The notes beneath the pieces are model-generated. The model worked only from the letters and a program-made list of their open reading frames with translations. It made no database searches and was not told the DNA's origin. This document shows positions 23,183 through 32,587 of a stretch of 64,000 nucleotides of DNA, piece by piece; position 1 is the first letter of the stretch, and every line of letters starts with the position of its first letter. The DNA lies in contig WNNJ02001563.1 in NCBI GenBank assembly GCA_012934845.2, positions 1 to 64,000 of the forward strand. Reading direction: 5' to 3'. Source of the stretch: Pomphorhynchus laevis. Lineage: Eukaryota; Acanthocephala; Palaeacanthocephala; Echinorhynchida; Pomphorhynchidae. A program made the position numbers and the translations under genes.

Positions 23183-24213
23183 TATACATTCAACAACATA
23201 CGAGCATTAGCTCAAATAGCTGGCTCACAATAAGTTCGTAAATAAATTAATTAGTTTTTAAAATAAGGAAATGCAACACGAAACATTGCTTGATCCATTC
23301 GTAGTCTTCTTTTAAAAGCACTAAGTGAACTGCATCCAACGGTGTCTGCATCAAGGTTGTTCCACAGCTCAACAATTCTTCTATCAAATTGCATCGCGCC
23401 CAATTTCTGTACTCTGTTTCTTCGAATAGTTAAAGAATGACCGCGAAGAACATTTGAACAACGTAGTTGAACCCTACTCCGAAGAGGGTGATGAGGACGT
23501 TGGAATAAATGCCAAACAAGGCACATATCCATGTACCGACGGGTCCATGTGACGGTCTCAAGTCCTAATGATCTCAGTCTGTCTTCATAAGGCAGCGACG
23601 CCAACGTTGGTGCTAGCTTTGTTGCCCTGCGAAGTACCCTCTCTGATTTCTTATGTTCATGCACAGTACGTGGGTATACAACCGGAGCTGCATATAAAAG
23701 TCTACTCAATACATGTGCTAAAATCAGAGGCCGAAGAGCAGTCGGATTAACGCGAACAAACGCGCGTCGAATCATACCTATCATTTTATTGGAGTTGGTA
23801 CAAGCTTGATCAGTGTGCTTTTTAGTTGATAAATTAGAGGTAACCCATACTCCTAAATCTTTGTAACTATCGACACTTTCCACAATACAGCCCTTATATT
23901 TGTAACAAGCAGATGTTAGTTGCTTGCGAGCATTACTAATAATACGCATGTGTTTGCATTTCGAAACATTTATCACAAGCTTGTTAGACGCCGCCCACAA
24001 CTCCACATTATCTATGTCAGTTTGCAAATTATCAACATCTTCACATGAATGAATGGGCCGCCATATTTTTAAGTCATCTGCATACAAACATGATCGAGAG
24101 CGAATGCACCCAGGCAAATCGTTAACATAAATGCTGAATAAAAGCGGACCCAAAACTGAACCTTGAGGTACTCCAATATGACATTCTCTAGACACAGACA
24201 ATGACCAATCGAC
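23183..24213 (-). mobile_element. 5'-truncated copy of the 32.5-37.2 kb CR1-like LINE
   Basis: The minus-strand frame 24201-23251 (316 aa) matches the last third of the intact ORF2 at 32588-35554 with only a few substitutions (for example VELWAAS in place of LELWAAL). It begins inside RT motif B (GVPQGSVLGPLLF), keeps YADD, and shares the same 3' untranslated region up to the TTATTATAC tail near 23183. The 5' border near 24213 is followed by a short duplication of ATCGACAAGTAC. Near-identity says both copies came from a recently active source. Confidence 0.93.
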
Positions 24214-26402
24214 AAGTACTCTATATCTTAATCGACAAGTACATATATCTTAACCCTACTTGAAACGTTTCCTACGCATCCAAATTCCTTGCGAAATTTT
24301 TATATTGTTTAATCTTCAGCGGAGATGCGCATGAGGTGTCAACCGGTAAACGGGATCTTATTTGTTTAAATGGGAAATGTAGTGTTTTAACATATGGTTA
24401 GTGACACAATGGTTTTAGTTGATACGCCGAATCTTGCGATTCTTGGTGGTTACTTTCTCTTATAATGTCGGCTAGTGATATAATAAGCCAATTTGATTTA
24501 GTCTCGAATTTTCTTTGCACGACAAAATCAGTAATTATTGCAGGTAAATTTAATTCTAGGTACGATTTTCCTTTCTCCACAAAGTTAGGACTAATTTCCG
24601 AATTTTTGTCTTCATATGGTTTCTTAATAAGTGTCCCATCTTTCCACACTTCAATCTGTTTGATAGTACTAGTACCGTTGATTTCCTCGTTGATAACTTT
24701 AATGACATTGTATTAGAGCCAGCATTAGATGACATTCGGACAACATTCAGAAAGCATTAACCAGTAGGAATTAAAATAGATGTTTCAGAACAGGTTTTTA
24801 GCAACTGCACTGATTTCTTTAATCAATTAAGTAGGAAGTTGAATGTCCAAGCAATCGATGTAAATTCTATGAACGAGGCTTGTAATTTAGTAGATTCTGG
24901 CTATGTTAATAGTGCGTTCACATGCGGTTTGAAATAATTCAAAAAGCGTGTTTAATCAAGAGTATTTGTATACGACATTCTCCGATTTTAAGAAACCCGG
25001 AGTTGCGCGAGATAAAGGTAAATTACTACATTATCGTAGTTTGTTAAGACGAGATGAAGCGTACAGGCCTCTTTATGTTAAATTAAAGAACGAATACAAC
25101 ATGAAAATACGAACGCTTACACAATAATAACAAGATACTAAAACAAGCACGTTTGACACCGTGGAAGCTAGATCCTCGTCGTTGTTCAGTGTGTACTATT
25201 GTGAGTGTTCTCAATAGGAGCAACATTTTAGTGATTCATATGATTTCAATATTGGAGATAAAAATCAGCGTAATTCGTTCAGTAGCTCGTTAAGACCACT
25301 AGGATAGCTAAGCCACTTGAAGGCATATTTTACAGTCTATTAAGTCCAATCCTTTTTACAACACATTCCTGATATAAAAACAGTCGGCAATGATGGTATA
25401 GCCGCTGAAAATATTAAATGTATTTAATCAGTCTCAGTTAATTTTCTTGTGATGTTATATAATCGTGTCTTAATAGGAGATCTGTTCCCTGTATCGTAGA
25501 AGAAGGTGATTCTAAAAGTGATAATGATCCTCATAATCTAAATAATTACAGAGATATCGCAATACTCAGTTAACCATAAGTTATTTGCTACCATCATAAC
25601 CGGTAGACTTGCAGTCTATGCATCAAACTTTCTCCAAATCTAGCAACATGGTTATCGACTGGCTTTCTTTGCCACAAGCACTGTCTCCATCATAAGAAAC
25701 ACTGTTTAAGAAGCGCACTCAAATCACCTTCCTTTGTACGCTGTTTTCATAGATTTTGCAAAGGCATTTAATATCATTGGCAAATACTTGCTTCTGTGAA
25801 AATTTAAAACCACACTTAGCCTAAAGTGCCATATCATAATGTACTACATAAGGTTCCTTTTCCTCACATTGTACGAGTCTTTGATGGAATTAAATATTCA
25901 TATTAATTTTAACAAATTAAAAGCGTTCATCAGAGTAACCCTGTAAGCTCACTTTTGTTCAGGCTATTTGTTTATGATCTGCCAGCATGTATAAGTGAAA
26001 CTAATTCTTGTATTTTATATTCAGATGATTTGGTTATATATTCCTCAAAAATAGGCGATGCGAGTTCGGCATTGGTTAGGCTCAAACTGTATTGTATGGC
26101 GAATGTTTTGCAGGTTAATCTAGCGAAAACAAATATGTCAAAATTCCGATGAGGTTGTAGGTTTTCACGAAATGATGTTTTTAACTATAACGGTATGAGT
26201 TTGCAAATGTGTACTCAATTCTGCTATCTTGGCTTAAACTTGTCCTCTAAGTAGATTTTTACTAATAATTTTGATATAATTGCTTTTAAGGTTGCTTATT
26301 ATATGAGTTCGGTCAATCTTTTACGTTCAACAGACTATTCTACACCCATGAAATATTTTCAAATGTTTATAACTGTCATTTTTTAACAAAATATATGACG
26401 CT

Positions 26403-26910
26403 AGGGATTGAGAGCCGAAAGAAAACAGAAAACAAACACATCATAATGATGTGCCGTTTCGCCATTGTCTAGGCTCATCAGTCCCGAATACATCCACTGC
26501 TGGATAAAAAACCAGTAAACTGCTAAGTAAATTAGCAATGACTCATCAATGTGATACGAATATCACACTGGGAGTATACACTGGCTGGTCCTGTAATAAC
26601 TACAATGAATTCCCATCAGTGTGCGCAACAAATATTATAGTAGTGATGTGGTGACACTACGTGTGCATTTAGTCGTACTTTGTTACGCACACTGTTGTTA
26701 ATTCCTTGTAGTTTACAGGACCAGCAAGTGTATACTTCCAGTGCGATATTCGTATTGCACTGGTGAGTTATTGTTAGTTTACGCAGCCGTCTACCGGTCC
26801 TCTATGTATCCAGCAGTTGAGGTATTCGGTACTGATGAGTCTAAACAATGAAGAAACGGCACAAAATTAAGCTGTGTTTATTTTTTGTTTTCTTTTAGCT
26901 CATAATCCTT
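26403..26910. mobile_element. Foldback element with hammerhead ribozyme in its arms
   Basis: Two arms of about 220-230 bp (26403-26632 and 26692-26910) are inverted repeats; outer ends read AGGGATTGAGAGC on the left and, on the other strand, AAGGATTATGAGC on the right. It interrupts a decayed LINE, whose coding resumes right after 26910. The left arm carries a complete hammerhead core on the minus strand; the right arm holds the decayed counterpart (CTGATGA 26832-26838, GAAA 26853-26856, stem II reduced to two pairs). No coding capacity. Confidence 0.8.
26426..26486 (-). ncRNA. Hammerhead ribozyme, type I, full conserved core
   Basis: Minus strand: stem I 5' CGGGA (26486-26482), CTGATGA (26481-26475), stem II GCC (26474-26472) with GGC (26463-26461) and an 8-nt loop, GAAA (26460-26457), stem III with closing A-U and C-G pairs, two G-U pairs and a 7-bp CACATCA/TGATGTG hairpin (26453-26437), cleavage triplet GUU (26433-26431), then TTCTG (26430-26426) pairing with CGGGA through A-U, G-U, G-C, G-U and C-G. 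All invariant core bases are present. Stem I and II are short, so activity in isolation is uncertain. Confidence 0.7.
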
Positions 26911-27300
26911 GATTTTCGAATGTTGTTTCTTCCAAAAGTTACGTATGGCCTATCGGCTATTTGGCATGATTTTTCCATCCGGTATTTTGAGTAAATTGGT
27001 AGAATAAAATGGAATTTTCTTAAATTCTTATTTCACTTGTACCGCAAGGTTTCGACTTCGAAATTAGCTAATCTTACTAGAAAGCAACCCTTGTCGTTTA
27101 TCCTGCAAAAACGTTTCTCCTTAATAGAAACGACAGCGTTTCGTTCGCGTGTATCTAATTGGGATTCGAAGCAAATCTTACTAGATAGTGATATACAATT
27201 CACGCATGCCGTTGAATTTCCGAATATTTGGAAGTGTAATAGTCAAGTAAAGCCAGCATGCATAATAAGATTTAATCTTAACGGTTTTCATTGAAAGTTT

Positions 27301-27694
27301 TGATCAAATAGGATAATGTGTCATACACGAGAATCTTACTGTATTTGTAAATATTGTTTATGTGTGTCCCAACTGCTCTTATATGCTCGAACTTGCATTC
27401 ATTTAAAAACACTTTCCATATGGCAGATTAACGACCTTCGAATTAGCATTATTAATTTGGTAGATATTTGCCGTATTAACGTTATAGTGTTGTAATAACG
27501 TTTTGATGTTGATCTTTCATCATCGCCCGTGGCGGCAGATGATCATTATTTTAAATAAATTATCTCAGATTATTATTCCATTTTATCCCCTTTGGAACTA
27601 TTACGCTCACTTCATTCACTCCGTTGCCGGGTCGGTCACTGTATTACACATATAAATAATATCGCAATCACATTCAATTAAATATATTTCTAAG
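27301..27694. other. AT-rich spacer, no gene seen
   Basis: Nothing recognisable. Confidence 0.5.
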
Positions 27695-27891
27695 GTAATA
27701 ATTGACCACACGAAAGAAGAAAAAATTTATTTGATATCTCGCTAACCTTTTTGTTAGCATCAGAAAATTACTTCAGAAAATGTAATTTTCTAATGAGGCT
27801 AACTGAGGTTAGTGAAATATAAAATTCCTCATTTCTTTGATCCAGCTCCAATAATTCTTTATCAATAATGAATTATTATCAACAATTTAAA
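27695..27891. mobile_element. Foldback MITE (family M), copy C
   Basis: Shares the TATTTCGCTAAC-like, CAGAAAATTAC and right-end GATCCAGCTCCAATAATTC blocks of the family. The left end is eroded. Confidence 0.8.
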
Positions 27892-27904
27892 ATTGAACAA
27901 ACAC

Positions 27905-30060
27905 TTTTCGTGTGTTTTATCGTTTTCTTAAACGTTCTCCAAACTTACTCTCTCTAAATCTACGTGCTTCCTATCTTTCTCTCCGCAATTCCATCTTATT
28001 CTTATGCTTACTAAACGTATTCTATTTCGGCGAAGTCAACTCGAGTCATCTTCCAACTCTAAATTTCATTAAAAAATCTCAAACTCAATTATTTCACGAT
28101 CATCTACCTCTTGTAACATAAATACTAGTGAATTTTCTTCTTATATACAACTTAAGCATTCTAATTTAATTTTTTCTAATTTAAAAAAGATTTATTTTTA
28201 ACGTGACAAATGCGCGCCAGCGCACGCTTACATGATCACAACAAAACAAAAATGTAAATCATGTGTCAAGAAGGTGTGAATGGAGGAGGTGTTTGATTGT
28301 GATAAAGGAGGGAACGCGGTGGACGTCGAGAGGGATTTGATTCAAGGCGAGTGAGGCGGCGACGAGGAATGATCGGAGACCGTAGTAGTTGGAGTAATAA
28401 TTTACTTTCCCTTCTACACATATGCCCCTTGTATCCTCTCTTCTCTTTAAATACTAATCTACCAGAACTAATCAACCTTCCAGTTTCGCTTGATGAAGTT
28501 TCTTCGGTTATTCTGTCATTACCTAATAAAACCTCTCTTTCTGACCCAATTCACATTCACTTGCTTAAAAATATATGTTCATCTAGATCATCCTTCCAAA
28601 CCACATTGTTTAACTTGTCTATCCGCAGCCGCACATTTGCTTCCAACTGCAAATGCGCCACTGTTCGTCCTTTTATCAAAAAGCAATCTCTCGACCCCTC
28701 ACTACCATCTTCGTACCGTCTTATCTCACTTCTCCCAACCCACTCCAAACTCCTTGAGCGTCTTGTTCTCAATCAAGTTAATGCATATCTATTTTACTCC
28801 AACTTGTCTCCTCTCTTCCAATCTGCTTCTCGCTCTAATCACTCTACTGAAATTGCATGTATTTAAGTTTATAACGACTTACTCATTTTACGCGATCAAA
28901 AATTATGTAGTGTCATAGTTTCTCTTGATCTATCATCCGCTTTTGACATCGTCAATCACTCGATTCTTCTCCATCGTCTTCGTCATGATTATGGCTTCTC
29001 TTTACACACTGTGGCTTGGTTTTCTTCATATCTATCAAACGGTACTTTTCGCGTTTGTTCTAACTCTTCTCTCTCGCATCCTTCTTCCATCCCGTTCGGT
29101 GTTCCAGAAGGCTCCGTATTAGGCTCTTTGCTTTTCTCTCTTCTTCTCGGTGATTTGTCTTCTATTTCTCATGCATTTGACTACCATGTTATGCAATATG
29201 CTGATGACATTCTCATCTATGCTCATGCACCTGCATATCGTATTCAGATCTTAGTGTTTCTGCTTACAAATGTCTTGCTTCAACTTTCAATCATCTTTCG
29301 TCTCTTCGTCTAACTCTAAATCCTAATAAATCCAAAATAATGTAGATTCTTCTTCGACGCCCCAGCATAGAACTTCACTCCGTATCATTAAATTCTACAA
29401 TTCTTCCTATCGTTGACAATCTCGTTTTCTTGGGCTTCCATTTCGACAACTGACTTTCACTTAAACCTTTCGTTAGAGATAAAGTACGCTCATTTACCTT
29501 GATTCTCCGCAACCTCCGTCAAATTCGTATATTGATCGATTTCCCTTCTTGTATGACTATCATATCTTCTCTCATTTTCTCAAGACTTGATTACACTCTT
29601 AGTTTATTTTCCAACTCTCATAAATCCACTCTTTTTCCACTTAAACGCATCGTAAACGCAGCTGTCCGAATTCTCCTGTTGTCTTCGTCGTTCGATCATA
29701 CATCTCACCATCTTGCTTCTCTCGATTTGCCTACCATTTATTCTCGTGTTAAAATTCGTCCTCTTCTCATTGCTTTTCGCTTTGTAACTTTTCCTAATCC
29801 TTAATTTCTCAACCTTCCTTTTCTCGACAATTCTCGTCCTGATTACTGTTCCTTGCGTTCCTGTAATTCCATTTGTTTACATATCCCAAACTACTCTACC
29901 TCCTTTAGACTCCGCTCCTTCCTCGTGCCTTCTCCTCTCTCGTGGAATCATCTACCCATTCATATACGCCAATCAATCTAAATACCGTGCTTTAAACGCC
30001 AAATCCGATCTCATTTAAACAATTTAACTAATTTATCTGCATGACTTTTGCTGTGTTTTT
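27905..30060 (+). mobile_element. L2-like LINE, broken, with an internal insertion
   Basis: Plus strand: a linker-like segment (27912-28121), then after an insertion at about 28185-28390 the RT N-terminus (PSSYRLISLLPTHSKLLERL, about 28705), LDLSSAFDIVNH (motif A, about 28925), VPEGSVLGSLLFSLLLGDL (motif B, about 29100), MQYADDILIYAHAP (motif C, about 29190), and the tail with SRLDYTLSLFSNSHKS and NAAVRILL (about 29580-29680). At least four frame breaks or stops. The 3' end with ATGACTTTTGCTGTG near 30040 is shared with the minus-strand copy at 41.3-42.4 kb. Confidence 0.85.
28185..28390 (-). mobile_element. 3'-end fragment of a second L2-like LINE inserted in the first
   Basis: The block with GATTTATTTTTAACGTG and GCGCGCCAGCGCACGC reproduces 39978-40200, where it is the 3' end of a minus-strand L2-like LINE. 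Here about 200 bp of that 3' end sits inside the plus-strand LINE. Confidence 0.75.
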
Positions 30061-31795
30061 TAGTTAGTGGACTTGAAAGCGTGAAGTTAAAACGCATTTG
30101 CCACTTTAAATAAATTATTATAAAACGATTCACAGACAAATAAAAGTCGTTAATTTCAATGTAAAATTAAAATAACTCTAGTTTTGTCAACACTCAGAAG
30201 GCGAAATTTTAGGAGCAACTAGAATCGGCAGAGCTCTTTCGAATGACGACAAAAATAGTATAAGCCATTAATTACAATTTATATTATTGTAGGTCACTTA
30301 TTCGAAATGTTAAGCTATGAACATTTTAAAGTTTATATATTTTAAATATTATTTAAAACTTTTATTTTGGCTATCTTATCTAAACATTACTGATGCAGTA
30401 CACAGTGGTTTGGATGTTTATTATTTCAATGTTTTCGCATTTTACTCAAATTTAAAATTTAAACATTTGAAATATTAGTATTTTATAGGAACTTAGAAGA
30501 TAAGATACCCATGAATACAAAGATGTGTTTATATATGCCTCTTTTAAAAATAAATATATTTGTATTTTAATCTAATTTTAAATTTAAATATAAAATATAT
30601 AATTCCAAATTTCTCAGAATTAAGTAAAAACATTAAAAAGTGTACACTCCTAAAAGTATCCAATAAATACTAACTATAAAACATTGGCCTCTTGGCTAAA
30701 AGATTATTACATAATTATAAAAAATAGATATAAGGAAATCAATTAAAATAATATCAAACGACCATTGTCCATCATGTAAAGTAGCTGGTATTTTATAGCA
30801 ACTTAGAAGATAAGCTAGTGATACTGGTATCATCTTTAGTTAACCGGTTACAACGTTAATCTCTATCCACGATAATGTCATATTTTTCGACATTTGCCCC
30901 AACGGCAAATTAATCAATTCTTACCAATTGGTAATAAATAGTCAATGTCAATCAATTCAACACGAAACTAATGTATTTAATGCAATATTAAAACATATTC
31001 ACAACGAGTGTAAAATACCATATTCATCAAACTCATTTAACAGTAACATTGTAACATCTTTGACAACCCCATAATAATCGCAACAAAAACAAACCACATC
31101 AAAGTATACTATCCTGATTGATCCCGTTGAATTCTGCAAGTGACAAAGACCACTGTGCAAGTGACACTCAAGTATTACATTGGTCTTTTTGATTTCGACT
31201 ATGTAAACAATGTTATGATTAATGAGTCCTTAGTTTGTCTGATTTGTCGAAATACATATTGGTTGCATGGAAGTACCGTTAGTGGAGTTAGACTTATCAA
31301 TGATCTCAATTTTGCAGAATGTAAACGACTTCGTAGGGCAACTGATCAATTAAAATCATGTTTAATGGCAGGTGAATTAAAATAAAGTGTTAAAAATTTT
31401 CAGATTATTCAGCGAAATCACGTGTTTATTGAGTTCTAATACATAGGCACAAACGCTATAGGAAATACAGCGATGTCCGAGACAGGGTAGCACAAAACTA
31501 GAACCATTCGCCTGCAAATATTGTATCTCTGACTAAAGTCAATATATTCAAAACTCATTAAGACATATAATCTTTAAGGATGGATTGTCTGAATTGGGAT
31601 AGTTTACTGAATTCAGGCTATTGGGATAGCCCGAATTTTTTATTTGTTTTACATATGAACGCTCCTGTATCGAGCTTTTAAAAAAAGGATTTATTTTAAC
31701 GTGGCAAATGCTCAAGCTTGACGACAAACTTAATAATATATAATATTATTTATTATAAATTATAAATTACATTGCAAACTATTGTAAAAATATTT
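30061..31795. other. AT-rich intergenic; small repeats and one 81-codon frame
   Basis: A GTATTTTATAG-ACTTAGAAGATAAG word occurs near 30478 and again near 30790. An 81-codon frame (31140-31385, plus) with a Cys-Leu-Ile-Cys word and AATAAA overlapping its stop has no recognisable family. A short piece of the L2-like 3' end (GGATTTATTTTAACGTGGCA) lies at about 31687-31706. Confidence 0.5.
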
Positions 31796-32187
31796 TGTAA
31801 ATAGTTGATAATGATTCATTATTGATAAAACCAAATTCCAGAACAACTTTATTTATCCGAACTTGAACAAATGCAGACAATGGAATTTCATAACCGTGAT
31901 GCAAATATTAGAGCGCTTATTGCATCTATGGGGGACGTAAATATGGTTGTAGAACGTATTGAAGATTCTTGTAATTTTGTAAATTAAACACTCATTTGTT
32001 AATTTAAAATGCTATATCGATTAAAAAAATAATTATTAGAGCTGGGTTTAAAAAAGAGGAAGTTATTTTTGATATTTCGCTAACTATAGAAAATTACTTT
32101 AGGTAATTTTCTGAAGATGCTAACAGAAGTTAACGAAATATCAAAAATAATTTCCTCTTTTCTTTGATCCAGCTAGAATAATTATTT
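31796..32187 (+). mobile_element. Foldback MITE (family M), copy D, with non-MITE DNA inside its left arm
   Basis: The outer end GTAAATAGTTGATAATGATT (from 31796) ends near 31828. The rest of the left arm resumes near 32025 (AATTATTAGAGCTGGG) and the right arm runs to about 32187. Between lies about 195 bp foreign to the family, containing the ubiquilin UBA-type coding segment. The right end lacks the outer TTATCAACTATTTAAA found in copy B. Confidence 0.7.
31838..31987 (+). pseudogene. Ubiquilin C-terminal UBA domain segment, isolated
   Basis: Translation from 31838: PEQLYLSELEQMQTMEF, then HNRDANIRALIASMGDVNMV, then VERIEDSCNFVN and stop TAA (31985-31987). This matches the terminal UBA of ubiquilins ([42 protein letters not shown]) in length, spacing and position at the protein end. 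Ubiquilins carry ubiquitinated clients to the proteasome. The MGF loop reads MEF, a change at a residue important for ubiquitin contact. No UBL or STI1 part is visible within 2 kb upstream. An AG at 31840-31841 could be a splice acceptor, so it may be a last exon; otherwise an orphan gene piece. Stop in frame at 31826-31828. Confidence 0.75.
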
Positions 32188-32487
32188 ATTGTAAAAATAC
32201 ATAATCTTCAGATTTTTAAGTATTCAGATTGATTACAGAATAGACATCATCTCTATCATTGAAAACGCCAACATGTGTTGCCAATTGGAACAGAATTTCG
32301 GATACAGTATCGTGTTATTATTTCGGCAAACAGCTGCTTTTATTATTAATCCATCAATTATTTGTCCATAATGTTTTCAATATTATTATTATTATTATAT
32401 GTCGGGACAATGTGCTTGACAGTGCAAGAAACTTTTCTAGTTTGTAGAACATTTTACTTCTTTTTTTTCTTGAATAAATCTTCTCTT
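32188..32487. other. Spacer between MITE and LINE tail
   Basis: AT-rich, short TTATTA repeats near 32380-32400, no gene. Confidence 0.5.
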
Positions 32488-32587
32488 CAAAAAAAAAAAA
32501 AAAAAAAAATTATTATTATTATACATTCAACAACATACGAGCATTAGCTCAAATAGCTGGCTCACAATAAGTTCGTAAATAAATTAA

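Larger units (their letters stand above)
24230..27300 (+). mobile_element. Decayed unclassified LINE, split by a foldback element
   Basis: Plus-strand pieces: an endonuclease-like IIAGKFNSR region (about 24535), a linker, AFINFAKAFNIIGKYLLL for RT motif A (about 25740-25795), FVYDLPACISETNSCILYSDDLVIYSS for motif C (25955-26060, YSDD), FCYLGLNLSSK (about 26217), and after the insertion at 26403-26910 PKVTYGLSAIWHDF and the open segment 27037-27294. Frequent stops and frameshifts. Its RT resembles the fragment at 51-52.3 kb (FVYDLP, YADD). The clade is not resolved. Confidence 0.7.

Noticed and set aside
28490-28918. 142-codon frame in the L2-like LINE as a separate gene
   Set aside because: It overlaps the frame that carries the RT words and is Ser/Leu/Thr-rich nonsense.
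31140-31385. 81-codon frame as upstream exon of ubiquilin
   Set aside because: Its sequence has no UBL, STI1 or linker-like composition and ends with its own stop and AATAAA.
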